DNA from: Myxococcales bacterium
GTDB taxonomy: Bacteria; Myxococcota; Bradymonadia; UBA7976; UBA1532
Reading direction: 5' to 3'
Length of the DNA: 64,000 nucleotides
Assembly (NCBI GenBank): GCA_020633515.1
Contig: JACKDM010000003.1
Location: 81,786 to 145,785, forward strand
The first letter of the stretch is position 1. Each line of letters starts with the position of its first letter. This document shows positions 25,978-34,847 of the stretch, in pieces. The notes below the pieces were generated by a model. It searched no databases and was not told where the DNA came from. It was given only the letters and a program-made list of their open reading frames with translations. The position numbers and the translations under genes were made by a program.

Positions 25978-27402
25978 TCAGCCCGCGCGGCGCCCGTCGA
26001 CCCGGGCGCGGGCGGCGGCGAGCGCCTCGGCGACGCGGACCGGCGCGGTGCCGCCCTGGCTCGTGCGCGCCGCGACGCTCGCCTCGACGGTCACCGCGGC
26101 GCGGATGTCGTCGGCGAAGGCGTCGCTGAACCGGCGGAACTCGTCGAGCGAGAGCGAGGGCAGCGTGCGCCGCTCGACGATGCACCACGCGACGAGCCGG
26201 CCGACGACGTGGTGCGCCTCGCGGAACGGCACCCCGCGCGCGGCGAGGTAGTCGGCGACGTCGGTCGCGGTGACGAAGCCCTCGTCGCAGGCGGCGCGCA
26301 TCCGGTCGCGGCGCACGCGGAGCGCGGGCAGCAGGCGGGTCGTCGCTTCGAGGCAGTCGATGGTGGTGTCGACCGCGTCGAAGAGCGCCTCCTTGTCTTC
26401 CTGCAGGTCCTTGTTGTAGGCGAGCGGGAGCCCCTTGAGCACCGTCAACAGCGCGACGAGGTCGCCGTAGACCCGCCCGGTCTTGCCGCGCACGAGCTCG
26501 GGGATGTCCGGGTTCTTCTTCTGCGGCATGATGCTCGACCCGGTCGCGAAGGCGTCGCCGAGCTCGACGAACGCGAACTCCTGGCTCGACCAGATCACGA
26601 GCTCCTCGGCGAGGCGGCTGAGGTGGGTCATGCAGAGCGCGGCGGCGGCGCAGAGCTCGACGGCGAAGTCGCGGTCGCCGACGGCGTCGAGGCTGTTGGC
26701 CGTCGGGCGGGCGAAGCCGAGCGCGCGGGCGGTCATCTCGCGGTCGAGCGGGAACGGGGTCCCGGCGAGCGCGGCGCTGCCGAGCGGGCTCTCGGCGGCG
26801 CGGGCGCGGCAGTCGACGAGGCGGCCGCGGTCGCGTTCGAGCATCTCGACGTAGGCGAGCAGGTGGTGGGCGAAGAGCACCGGCTGCGCGCGCTGGAGGT
26901 GGGTGTAGCCGGGCAGGATCGCGTCGCCGTCGCGCTCGGCGAGGGCGACGAGCGCGGCTTGCAGCCGGTCGACGCGGGGCACGAGGTCGTGGTCGATGCG
27001 GCGCAGCACCCACAGCCGCAGGTCGGTCGCGACCTGGTCGTTGCGGCTGCGCGCGGTGTGCAGCCGGCCGCCGGCGGCGCCGATGCGGGCGGTGAGGTGG
27101 TGCTCGACGTTCATGTGAACGTCTTCGAGCGCCTCGCTCCAGGTGAAGGCGCCGCCCTCGATCTCGGCGCGGACGGCGTCGAGCCCGTCGCGGATGGCGG
27201 TCGCGTCGTCGGCGCTGATGATGCCCTGCGCGGCGAGCATCGCGGCGTGCGCGCGCGATCCGTCGATGTCTTCACGGTAGAGGCGGCGGTCGAAGCCGAC
27301 CGAGGCGTTGAGGCGGGCGACGAAGGCGTCGGTGGGCTCGCTGAAGCGGCCGCCCCAGGTCTGCTGCGCGGCCGGGGCATCGTCCGAGCGGTCGCGGGAC
27401 AC
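25978..27402 (-). CDS. argH: Argininosuccinate lyase
   Basis: 474 residues, the usual family length. It catalyses the last step of arginine synthesis, cleaving argininosuccinate to arginine and fumarate as a cytoplasmic homotetramer. Family marks are clear: W-G-G-R-F near the start, the D-V-H-M-N-V-E segment, H-T-A-R-S-R-N-D-Q, T-H-L-Q-R-A-Q-P, and the superfamily signature G-S-S-I-M-P-Q-K-K-N-P around residues 288-298, which contains the catalytic Ser loop. The GTG start is the one that places W-G-G-R-F at the normal distance from the N-terminus; no strong ribosome site is seen. No other arginine genes are nearby. Inverted repeats flank the gene. Confidence 0.95.
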   Translation of the reverse strand: MSRDRSDDAPAAQQTWGGRFSEPTDAFVARLNASVGFDRRLYREDIDGSRAHAAMLAAQGIISADDATAIRDGLDAVRAEIEGGAFTWSEALEDVHMNVEHHLTARIGAAGGRLHTARSRNDQVATDLRLWVLRRIDHDLVPRVDRLQAALVALAERDGDAILPGYTHLQRAQPVLFAHHLLAYVEMLERDRGRLVDCRARAAESPLGSAALAGTPFPLDREMTARALGFARPTANSLDAVGDRDFAVELCAAAALCMTHLSRLAEELVIWSSQEFAFVELGDAFATGSSIMPQKKNPDIPELVRGKTGRVYGDLVALLTVLKGLPLAYNKDLQEDKEALFDAVDTTIDCLEATTRLLPALRVRRDRMRAACDEGFVTATDVADYLAARGVPFREAHHVVGRLVAWCIVERRTLPSLSLDEFRRFSDAFADDIRAAVTVEASVAARTSQGGTAPVRVAEALAAARARVDGRRAG

Positions 27403-27413
27403 GTTTACAGCAG

Positions 27414-27442
27414 TGATCGAGCCCGCTGCTCCCGTCGCACTT
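27414..27442 (+). repeat. Inverted repeat copy upstream of argH
   Basis: Plus-strand partner of the repeat at 25943-25971 (29 bp, two mismatches). It lies 11 bp upstream of the argH GTG and next to a large symmetrical palindrome. A promoter for argH must lie in or near this block. Confidence 0.55.
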
Positions 27443-27445
27443 GTC

Positions 27446-27526
27446 CACGGGGCCGCTGGCGGTGTTGTCGACCCTCGCCGATACCCGGCATCGCCTGCGG
27501 GTCGACGCCTTGCCATCGGCCCCGTG
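27446..27526. repeat. Large nested inverted repeat in the argH 5' region
   Basis: Outer arms CACGGGGCC (27446-27454) and GGCCCCGTG (27518-27526) share their centre with inner arms GTCGACCC (27467-27474) and GGGTCGAC (27499-27506). The symmetry over 81 bp implies a long imperfect hairpin, or the remnant of a palindromic mobile repeat. It occupies the middle of the 164-bp gap upstream of argH. Confidence 0.5.
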
Positions 27527-27566
27527 TCCTGCGTGCTTTGGGGATCATCGGGCTCGCTCACAGCTG

Positions 27567-29705
27567 TCAGAACTCCATGCCGAGGAACATCTGGAGCGTG
27601 TGCGCGACGCCGGCGTCGAGCACGCGGGTGGTGCGCTCGCCGGTCACGCCGGGGGTGTCGACGCGCACGTCCATGCCCGAGAACGGGTAGAGCATCCCGT
27701 AGGCGAGCGACCAGCGGAAGCGGTCGAACTCGTGGATGTAGACCTCGAGGTCGAACTCGAGCCCGAGCCCCGCGTCGTTGCCGGTCGTCGCGCCGGCGTC
27801 GAGCGCAAACGCGTACATCGCCGAGAGCTGGAAGCCCCACGCCTCGTCGGTCTCGTCGACGAGGTCGTAGCCGATGTAGGGCTTGAAGTACGCCGCGTTG
27901 CTGACCCCGCCGAGGATCTCGCGGAAGAGGATCAGGTCGACGTGGTAGTCGCGGTCGAAGCGGAAGAGGCTCAGCGTGTCGTCGTAGGTCTCGAGGTCGG
28001 TCTCGTCGAGGCGGGTGCGGTCGAGGTAGCCGAAGCCCTCCTGGTCGTCGCCGCTCGCGAGGCCCTGGTGGAGGCCGTAGTTGAGCGAGGCATAGCGGGC
28101 GTCGATCTCGAGCGCGTAGCCATACTGGAGGATGTCGCGGGTGCGCGGCGTCAACAGCCGGCTCTGGCAGTCGGTCGGGTCGGTCTCGCTCGGATCGGCG
28201 CAGCGCTCGCTCGGCTGCGAGAACTGCTGCGGGACCTCCTGGATGTCGCCGAAGACGACCGCGCCTTCGAACTGGATGCGCACGCCGGTGGTGGCGCTCG
28301 GGCGGTACTGGAAGTCGAGCCAGAGGTCGGGGGTGACGGTGAAGGCGTCGATCTCGCGGAGCTGGAAGGCGCCTTCGTCTTCGGCGGGCAGGCCGCCGCT
28401 GTAGGTCGTCTCGAGCGACTGGTTGCGGATGATGCCGTGCACGCCCCAGTCGAAGATCGGGCTGCCGAGCTCGGCGAGCTCGCGGGCGCGCTGCTCCTTC
28501 TCCTGGAGGCTGTACGGCTTCTTGAAGATCGAGACCGTCCACTGGTTGACGTCGTCGCGCTGGTCGAGGTCGTAGGGCTGCCCGCCGGTCTCGGAGCGCA
28601 CGGTGCCGACGCCGGGCATGCCGATCGCGCCCTCGGCGGGGAAGTCCCAGCTCGCGGCGATGTAGGTGCCGAAGAGCTGGGTCATGCCCATGACGCGGTC
28701 GATCGAGTCGCCGAAGTCGCAGTCGAGGCACTCGCCGCCGTTCTGCAACATGCCGAGGCCCCAGTGGGCGGGCATGCGGCCGGCGGCGACGAGGCCGAGG
28801 GGGGCGTTCCACTCGCCCCAGACGTGCTTGACGCGGATCGCGTCGCGCCAGGAGTCGACGCCGGCCGAGGGCGAGCGCTGGCTCTGGCTGAAGAACTCGA
28901 GCTCGACGTCGGGGCGCGAGAAGGTCGAGCTGCGCGGGCCGCCGTCGGGGGTCGAGCCGAAGACGACGTTGTCGAGGATGTCGAGCGTGGTGCGGACCCG
29001 CAGCGACTCCGAGATGTGCAGCGTCGGCGCGTAGCGGAAGCGCAGGTTGACGCCGGCGAGCGACTCGGCGCCCTGGCGGAAGGTGTCGTCCTCGGGGGTC
29101 TCGGGGTGCTGCGCGCCGGTCTGGTCGAGCTCGGTGAGCGGCGGCAGGATGCCCGAGCTGCGCTGCCCGGTGTCGCGGTCGTAGGTGTCGAGGTCGAGGT
29201 TGTAGAAGAGGTCGGCGCGGGTGCGGAAGTAGCCGTGGTGCTCGACCCAGGGGAAGGCGACCTTGGCGGTCGGATCGGCGGCGGCGTCCCAGTTGGCTTG
29301 CAGGTCCTGGCCCATGTCGCCGACGACGGCGCCGCTGTCGAGGTCCTGGAACGAGGGCAGGTCGCTGAAGGCGTCGTCGGCGGGCGGCGCGGGGGAGGCG
29401 CCGGGCGTGGCGACGGGGCGATCGGCGACGGGGCGATCGGCGACGGGGCGATCGGCGGTCGGCGCGGCGGCGGGCGCGGCGGCTGCGGGCTCGGCGGCGT
29501 CGGGCTCGGCCTCTTCGGCCTCTTCGTCGGCGGCCGCGGCCGGCTGGTCGGCCGCGCTGGCCTTGGACTTCGGCACCGCCCGCTTGGGCGCCGGCTGCTC
29601 GGCCGCCTCGGCCCCTCCGGCCGCCTCGGCCCCTTCGTTCCGGGGCTGGGCCATCGCCGGCTGCGCCGCCAGGGCGAGCGCCAGGATCGTCACCGCGCGC
29701 TTCAC
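27567..29705 (-). CDS. Outer membrane protein of the TIGR04551 type
   Basis: 712 residues starting at GTG with a strong G-A-G-G-A-G-G site seven bases upstream. Signal peptide 1-19 (A-M-A|Q). Residues 20-130 are a low-complexity Ala/Glu/Pro linker containing a 15-bp tandem repeat that encodes A-D-R-P-V three times. From about 150 the protein shows alternating amphipathic beta strands typical of an outer membrane barrel (G-Y-F-R-T-R-A-D-L-F-Y near the start; H-W-G-L-G-M-L; C-L-D-C-D-F-G-D). It ends with a hydrophobic strand closing in Phe, as expected for BAM substrates. The layout resembles TIGR04551, a myxobacterial outer membrane family of unknown role. It lies downstream of the AsmA-like gene. 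Confidence 0.72.
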   Translation of the reverse strand: MKRAVTILALALAAQPAMAQPRNEGAEAAGGAEAAEQPAPKRAVPKSKASAADQPAAAADEEAEEAEPDAAEPAAAAPAAAPTADRPVADRPVADRPVATPGASPAPPADDAFSDLPSFQDLDSGAVVGDMGQDLQANWDAAADPTAKVAFPWVEHHGYFRTRADLFYNLDLDTYDRDTGQRSSGILPPLTELDQTGAQHPETPEDDTFRQGAESLAGVNLRFRYAPTLHISESLRVRTTLDILDNVVFGSTPDGGPRSSTFSRPDVELEFFSQSQRSPSAGVDSWRDAIRVKHVWGEWNAPLGLVAAGRMPAHWGLGMLQNGGECLDCDFGDSIDRVMGMTQLFGTYIAASWDFPAEGAIGMPGVGTVRSETGGQPYDLDQRDDVNQWTVSIFKKPYSLQEKEQRARELAELGSPIFDWGVHGIIRNQSLETTYSGGLPAEDEGAFQLREIDAFTVTPDLWLDFQYRPSATTGVRIQFEGAVVFGDIQEVPQQFSQPSERCADPSETDPTDCQSRLLTPRTRDILQYGYALEIDARYASLNYGLHQGLASGDDQEGFGYLDRTRLDETDLETYDDTLSLFRFDRDYHVDLILFREILGGVSNAAYFKPYIGYDLVDETDEAWGFQLSAMYAFALDAGATTGNDAGLGLEFDLEVYIHEFDRFRWSLAYGMLYPFSGMDVRVDTPGVTGERTTRVLDAGVAHTLQMFLGMEF

Positions 29706-29839
29706 GTCTGCGCCTCCTCAGGGTTCAACGGGCCGACGCCGGCCTCGGCCGGCGCGAGCGGACCGGGTAGCACGGCCCCGCGTCGGGGTCAATGCCGGGG
29801 AGGGGGGCGCGGCCCGGGGCGCGCGCGAACGATGCCCGA

Positions 29840-32800
29840 TCAGAAGATGCCCTTGAGCCGCTTCTTCGCCTCTTCTTCGGCCTTCTTCTTCGCGGCGGCC
29901 TTGGCCTTCTCGGCCTCCTTGCGCGCCTTGGCCTCGGCCTCGCGCTTCTTCTCCTCGGCCGCCCGCTTCACCGCCGCCGCCTCGCGCGCCGCCTGCGACT
30001 TGAGCCGCTCGGCCTCGGCCCGCGCCCGCTCGGCCGCCCGCCGCGCCTCTTCTTCGGCCCGCTTGCGCGCCGCGTCGACCTCCCCGAGCCCCGCCGCCAT
30101 CGCCGCGCCCGCCACCAGCGCGGTCACCAGATCGGTCGCCTCGATCCCCGAGACCTCCGGGTCGCTCAGCGTGCCCCCGATCCGCAGCCCCACCGGCATC
30201 GCCTTGTCGATCGCGATCTTGCCGCCCGACCACGCCCGCACCGTCTCCGGCTGGAGCTGGAGCGTGCCGCGCAGGTCGAGGGTCTTGTCGAGCCCGATCG
30301 AGCCCTCGAGCGAGAGCGGCCCCTCGCCGGTGCGGGTCACCATCGGCTTGACGAGCGTCATCCGCCCGTCGGCGACCCGGAACTGCCCCGCCAGATCCTT
30401 GAGCCCGGTCTTGAGCCGGCGATCGACCTTGAGGAACGGCACCTTGTCGCCGACCTTGCCGACGATCGCGTTGCCGAGCTCGAGCCGCTCGAACTGCCCG
30501 TTCGCGAGCGCGAGCCCGAGGTCGCCGGTGAGGCTGTCGCGGATCGTCGGCCACTCGAGCCCGCGCCCCGCGAGATCCATCGTCGTCGACATGCGCCCCG
30601 AGAGCACCCCGCGCAGGTTGGCCTGGGCGGTCAGCACCGCGTCGGCGTCGACGTCGGTGAGCTTCATCTCCAGGTCGAACTGCGGGTCGGGCTTCGTGAG
30701 GTCGACCGCGGTCGGCGCCGCGGTGAAGTGGCCGTCGTAGGCGTCGAAGTCGAGATCCACGAAGCGCAGCACCCCGCCGCGCAGCACCAGCGACGCGATG
30801 AAGTTCGTGAACTCGATGTCGGCCATACGCCCCCGCGCCACCCGCAGGCTGCCCGCCGCGTCGAGCGTCTTGACCACCTCGGGCACCTCGGCCTTGCCGC
30901 CCTCGGCCGGCGCCTCGTCTTCGCCGCCGCCGGGCAGCAGCGCGTCGAGGTCGAGGTAGGGCGAGGTGAACTCGAAGCGGATCACCGGCGCGTCGAGGTT
31001 CTTCACCGAGGCGTTGCCCGCGAGGCTGCTCTGCCCCATCGCGAACGAGAAGTCGTCGAGCCGCGCCTCGACCGTCGCCGGCTTCGCCGGGTCGCCCTTG
31101 ACGGCGGCCTTCATCCCGACCCGCGCCGCCGCGAACGGGTTGTCGGCGAGCGCCGGCAGGATCGCGGCGAGCCCGCCGACCGCGAACGGCGCGACGGCGA
31201 CCTGCATGTCGAGCGCGCCCGACGCCGCCCGCGAGCCCCGCGCGTCGAGGTCGAGCGGCCCGAGCACCAGCTTCGCCCGCGACAGGTCGAGCCCGCCGCC
31301 CGCGCCGAGCGCGGCCTGCACGTCGATGTCGAGCGGCGTGCCCGCGGGCTTGCGGAACGCGTCGCCGGCCACGATCGCGAGCCCGTCGAGGTCGCTCGTC
31401 GCCGTCACCGCGATCGCGCCGCCCGGCTGCCCCTTCGCGCTCACCTGCACCCGCCCCGAGCCGTCGAGCGTCGCCGCCGGCGTGCGCAGATCGGCGCCGG
31501 CGATCCGCAGATCGACCTTGCCGTCGAAGCTCGCCTTCGTGCCCTTCGCGACCAGCTCCAGCGCCACGTCGCCGCCGACCTTCACGTCGGCCGGCACCGC
31601 CTGCGCGACCGCCGGCAGCAGCGGCACCACGCCCGCGATCGGGGTCGGCGCGATCCCGCCTTGCAGGTCGAAGGTCGGGTCGTCGAAGTCCTTCACCGTG
31701 CCCGCGAGCCGCAGCGCGAGCGGCCCGAACGCCAGATCGAAGCGCTTCAGGTCGAGGTCCTTGCGGGTCAGGTGCGCGTCGAGCGCCGCGTGCAGCGCCG
31801 TGCCCGCCGGCTTGTTCACCGCGTCGGGGACCACCACCGTCGCCGGGTCGAGGTCGATGGTGAACGCGATCTGCTGCTGGTCGGGGTCGCCGTCGGCCTT
31901 CGCCGCGATCGAGAACGGCCCGTCGAGCACCGCGCCCGGCGGCAGCGCGGCCTTCGCCGGCGGCAGCAGCGCGAACAACCGCCCGAAGTTCAGCCCGTCG
32001 CTCGCGAGCGTCAGCCCGTGGAACGCCGGCCGCCCGCTCAGCACCTCGGTGATCTTGCCGTTGGCGGTGAGCTTCATCTCGGCGAGCGCGACCGAGAGCC
32101 CGGTGAGGTCGACCGTGCCGCTCGCGAGCGCGAACGTGAGGTTCGGCTCGACGACGAGGTCGAAGGCCTCGCCCGGCGGCGACCCGACCGCGAGCCCGGC
32201 GAGCGTCACCGTGCCGCTCGACTTCATCGCGCCCTTGGCCCCGAGCGGGTCGTCGATCCGCCAGTCGGCCGAGAGCCGCGCCGCCTGGATCGCGACCGGC
32301 GCCCCGCCCGGCACGTAGGCCGCGAGCGCCGCGAGGTCGACCCCGTCGGCGTCGAGGGTGACGTACTCGACCGGCAGCGCCGCCTTCGGGTCGTCGAGCG
32401 GCACCGGGCCCACCTTGGCGCGCAGGTCGAAGTTCTGCTCGGCGGCGAGCACCGCGGCGGCGACGCGCACCTCGAACGGCTGGTCGAGGCGCACGTCGGT
32501 CAGCTCCACGAGCAGGTCGCCGACCTTCGCGGTCGTGCCCGCCGCCCGGTCGACGAGCTTGATCTCACCGTCCTCGATGGCGATCCGCGACAGCTCCAGG
32601 TTGCGGATGAAGCGCTGCGCCTCGGGCGAGAGCGGCTTGGGCGCCTCCTCGGGCGGCGGCCCCTCGCTCAGCCGGGCGAGCACGTCCTCGTAGCTCAGCT
32701 TTCCGTCGGCCTCGCGGATGATCTCGACCGCGAGCCCCTCGACCACCAGCTCGCGGAGCCGGATCTCGTCGCCGAGCGACTTCAGCGCCGTCCACAGCTC

Positions 32801-33082
32801 GACCCCGAAGCGCACCCGCGCGATCCGCATCAGCGGCGCCTCGTCCGGCGTGCGCCCGGCGATGACCACGTCGCGGATCTCGGCGCCGAGCACCGGCAGG
32901 ATCGTCGTCGAGATCGCGCCGATCTCGACCTTGCGCCCGAGCGCCTTCTCGAGCTCGGGGAGCTGCTCGGCCTTCTGGCGGTTGATCATCTCGTCGAGGT
33001 CGAAGGTGGCGATGAAGATGCCGACCCCGAGCGCCACGAGCCCGAGCACGACCCCGAGCGCGATGAGTACCTTCTTCTTCAT
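29840..33082 (-). CDS. AsmA-family protein with C-terminal charged coiled coil
   Basis: 1080 residues. A single N-terminal membrane anchor (K-K-K then residues 5-26) is followed by the AsmA N-terminal pattern (L-G-R-K-V-E-I-G-x-I, then long repeated beta strands with L-x-x-L, V-x-x-L elements). AsmA-like proteins are periplasmic bridge-like lipid-transport or outer-membrane-homeostasis factors (family knowledge). The C-terminal domain contains A-N-G-Q-F-E-R-L-E-L and L-R-G-T-L-Q-L, matching the AsmA_2 region. The last 75 residues are an uninterrupted Ala/Lys/Glu/Arg helix, an unusual extension that may contact peptidoglycan or nucleic acid (inference). G-A-G-G precedes the ATG. It may share a transcript with the outer membrane protein 134 bp downstream. 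Confidence 0.8.
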   Translation of the reverse strand: MKKKVLIALGVVLGLVALGVGIFIATFDLDEMINRQKAEQLPELEKALGRKVEIGAISTTILPVLGAEIRDVVIAGRTPDEAPLMRIARVRFGVELWTALKSLGDEIRLRELVVEGLAVEIIREADGKLSYEDVLARLSEGPPPEEAPKPLSPEAQRFIRNLELSRIAIEDGEIKLVDRAAGTTAKVGDLLVELTDVRLDQPFEVRVAAAVLAAEQNFDLRAKVGPVPLDDPKAALPVEYVTLDADGVDLAALAAYVPGGAPVAIQAARLSADWRIDDPLGAKGAMKSSGTVTLAGLAVGSPPGEAFDLVVEPNLTFALASGTVDLTGLSVALAEMKLTANGKITEVLSGRPAFHGLTLASDGLNFGRLFALLPPAKAALPPGAVLDGPFSIAAKADGDPDQQQIAFTIDLDPATVVVPDAVNKPAGTALHAALDAHLTRKDLDLKRFDLAFGPLALRLAGTVKDFDDPTFDLQGGIAPTPIAGVVPLLPAVAQAVPADVKVGGDVALELVAKGTKASFDGKVDLRIAGADLRTPAATLDGSGRVQVSAKGQPGGAIAVTATSDLDGLAIVAGDAFRKPAGTPLDIDVQAALGAGGGLDLSRAKLVLGPLDLDARGSRAASGALDMQVAVAPFAVGGLAAILPALADNPFAAARVGMKAAVKGDPAKPATVEARLDDFSFAMGQSSLAGNASVKNLDAPVIRFEFTSPYLDLDALLPGGGEDEAPAEGGKAEVPEVVKTLDAAGSLRVARGRMADIEFTNFIASLVLRGGVLRFVDLDFDAYDGHFTAAPTAVDLTKPDPQFDLEMKLTDVDADAVLTAQANLRGVLSGRMSTTMDLAGRGLEWPTIRDSLTGDLGLALANGQFERLELGNAIVGKVGDKVPFLKVDRRLKTGLKDLAGQFRVADGRMTLVKPMVTRTGEGPLSLEGSIGLDKTLDLRGTLQLQPETVRAWSGGKIAIDKAMPVGLRIGGTLSDPEVSGIEATDLVTALVAGAAMAAGLGEVDAARKRAEEEARRAAERARAEAERLKSQAAREAAAVKRAAEEKKREAEAKARKEAEKAKAAAKKKAEEEAKKRLKGIF

Positions 33083-33363
33083 CCCTCGTCTCCAGCCTTC
33101 TGTATCCGCAGCAGCTTAGGACCTGACCACCAACAAGTCGAGCGACCGAGGGCGCGGCCGCGCGCGTCGGCGCCGCGCCCCCTCGCGGTCTGCGTGCCCG
33201 AGCGACCGGGTCGATGAGGCGGCGCTCGCGCGGATGCCGACGCCCCTGCCGCAGATGCTGCACGTCGGCCGCCTGTTGCACCGGAGGCGCTCGACCGCGA
33301 CCGGCGCGACCGTGCAGCCGTCGACGTGCGCTGGATCCGTTCGCGGCGATCAGCGAGCCCGCG
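33083..33363. other. Intergenic, no gene recognised
   Basis: About 280 bp between the AsmA-like start and the thioesterase remnant. A short plus-strand frame near 33200-33330 encodes R-M-P-T-P-L-P-Q-M-L-H-V-G-R-L-L and could be a gene fragment, but I do not recognise it. Together with the broken genes to the right it suggests a decayed insertion site. Confidence 0.35.
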
Positions 33364-33894
33364 TCACCCGCCCAGGCAAGCCTTCAGCCGCTCGGCCAGC
33401 GCGCTGACATGCGGGGCATAGGTCATCGTCGTATGACTGCCCGGCACGACCTGCGCCCGCACCGCCCCGAGCTCGGCCCAGCCAGCCACCATGGCGGCGC
33501 GCTCGGTCTCCGGTGCCTCCGCGGCCAGGAGGAGGTCGAGGGGCAGACGCACCGGGTCTCGGGGCCGGTAGACCGTCCGGGTGTTGAGGCGGAACACCTC
33601 GAAGATCGTGCGCACATGGCGGGTGCCCGCGCCCATCGGCAGCGCGCCGATCCGCTCCAGCGCCCGGGTCAGCGACACGAGCCGCGCCTCCGGCGACAAC
33701 GGCGCCATCGCCTCCACCGTCAGCGTGGCCTCCGCGCCGTACTCCTCGGCGAAGAGCCGCTCGAAGGTCACGACCAGCTCGGCCTCGGACGCCCGGGGCA
33801 ACGGCATGGAGGGCGGCAGCGTGTCCAGCACCGCCAGCGTCGCCACCGCGTCGCCCGCCCGGCAGAGCTGCTGTGCCATCTCGAACGCGACCAA
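33364..33894 (-). pseudogene. NRPS/PKS-type thioesterase, truncated N-terminus
   Basis: The remaining 176 residues correspond to the C-terminal two thirds of a type I/II thioesterase (alpha/beta hydrolase). [10 protein letters not shown] follows where the nucleophile elbow G-H-S-F-G-G should be, L-D-T follows, and the C-terminal catalytic His sits in V-P-G-S-H-T-T-M. Upstream of F-G-G the frame reads through unrelated codons into stops, and the Ser-containing half is absent. The break falls at about 33893-33903, exactly where homology of the plus-strand sulfotransferase begins. No biosynthetic cluster remains around it, so this is probably a non-functional relic of a nonribosomal peptide or polyketide locus. 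Confidence 0.7.
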
Positions 33895-34702
33895 CCCGCC
33901 GAATCCGACCCTCGGATGTCTTCATCACGCCCTTTGCCAAGAGCGGAACCACCTGGCTGCAACAGATCTGCCATGGTCTGCGCTCGGGCGGTGACATGGC
34001 ATTCGAAGAGATCAGCTATGTGGTGCCCTGTGCATCGACTATGCGTCGGCGATGGGACTCGACCTCAACGCCGACCATGCGTTCGAGCCCCGGGTCTACA
34101 TGACACATGCCACCTGGGAGGACGCGCCGGCGGGCGGGCGTTACATCTGCGCGTTTCGCGATCCCAAGGCGGTCATCGTCTCCTATTACCGCTTCCTGGA
34201 AGACTGGTTCTTCGACCCCGGGGTCATCGACCTGGCCGCGTTCGCCCGCGCGTTCATGCCGGCCCCCGGCACGCTGGACGACTGGTGGCTGCACATGGTG
34301 TCGTGGTGGTCGCAACGGGACAACCCATCGGTGCTGCTGCTCTGCTACGAGGAGATGGTCCGCGATCTGCCCGGCACGGTGCGCCAGATCGCGCGGCTGA
34401 TGCAGATCGAGCCGACGGATGAGCTGCTCGAGGTCGTCGTGCGCCAGTCGTCGCGCGCGTTCATGCTGGCCCACGCCGATCGGTTCGACGAGCGCGGCCT
34501 GCGCCGGCTGGCCGCCCGCGACGCCGGCCTGCCGCTCGACAGCGACGCGTCGAAGGTCACCGAGGGCGCCGACCCCGACCGGTATCGCCTGCCGCCTGCG
34601 ATCGAAGCGGCCTTCGATGCGCTCTGGCGGGATCAGATCACGCCGCGGACGGGGCTGGCCGACTACGCGGCGTTGCGCGGGGTGCTGCGGGCACGGGGGT
34701 GA
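33873..34702 (+). pseudogene. PAPS-dependent sulfotransferase, frameshifted and 5'-truncated
   Basis: Homology starts at about 33900 with [20 protein letters not shown], the 5'-phosphosulfate-binding loop. It continues to S-Y-V-V-P, then changes frame between 34028 and 34034; the rest ([10 protein letters not shown] to the stop at 34702) is in another frame. C-A-F-R-D-P-K-A-V-I-V-S-Y-Y-R-F is the 3'-phosphate-binding motif. One missing base would explain the shift. The apparent start (33873) lies inside the antisense thioesterase fragment, so the native N-terminus is probably lost too. If the frameshift is an assembly error, the protein could be nearly intact. Confidence 0.72.
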
Positions 34703-34847
34703 GGCCACGGGCGGAGCGGGCGCTCCCCGAGCGCGTGAGCGCACCGGCCGAGCGCGAGCGCGCCCACCGGCCGCGGTCCGGAGGGGGGCTCGGCGCGCGC
34801 GGGCAATCGTGCGGCGCGCGCGCCGCGCTGACGGTATAGTGCCCGCC

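Noticed and set aside
33200..33340. Possible transposase fragment in the intergenic stretch
   Set aside because: Only about 40 residues can be read and no DDE or recombinase motif is visible.
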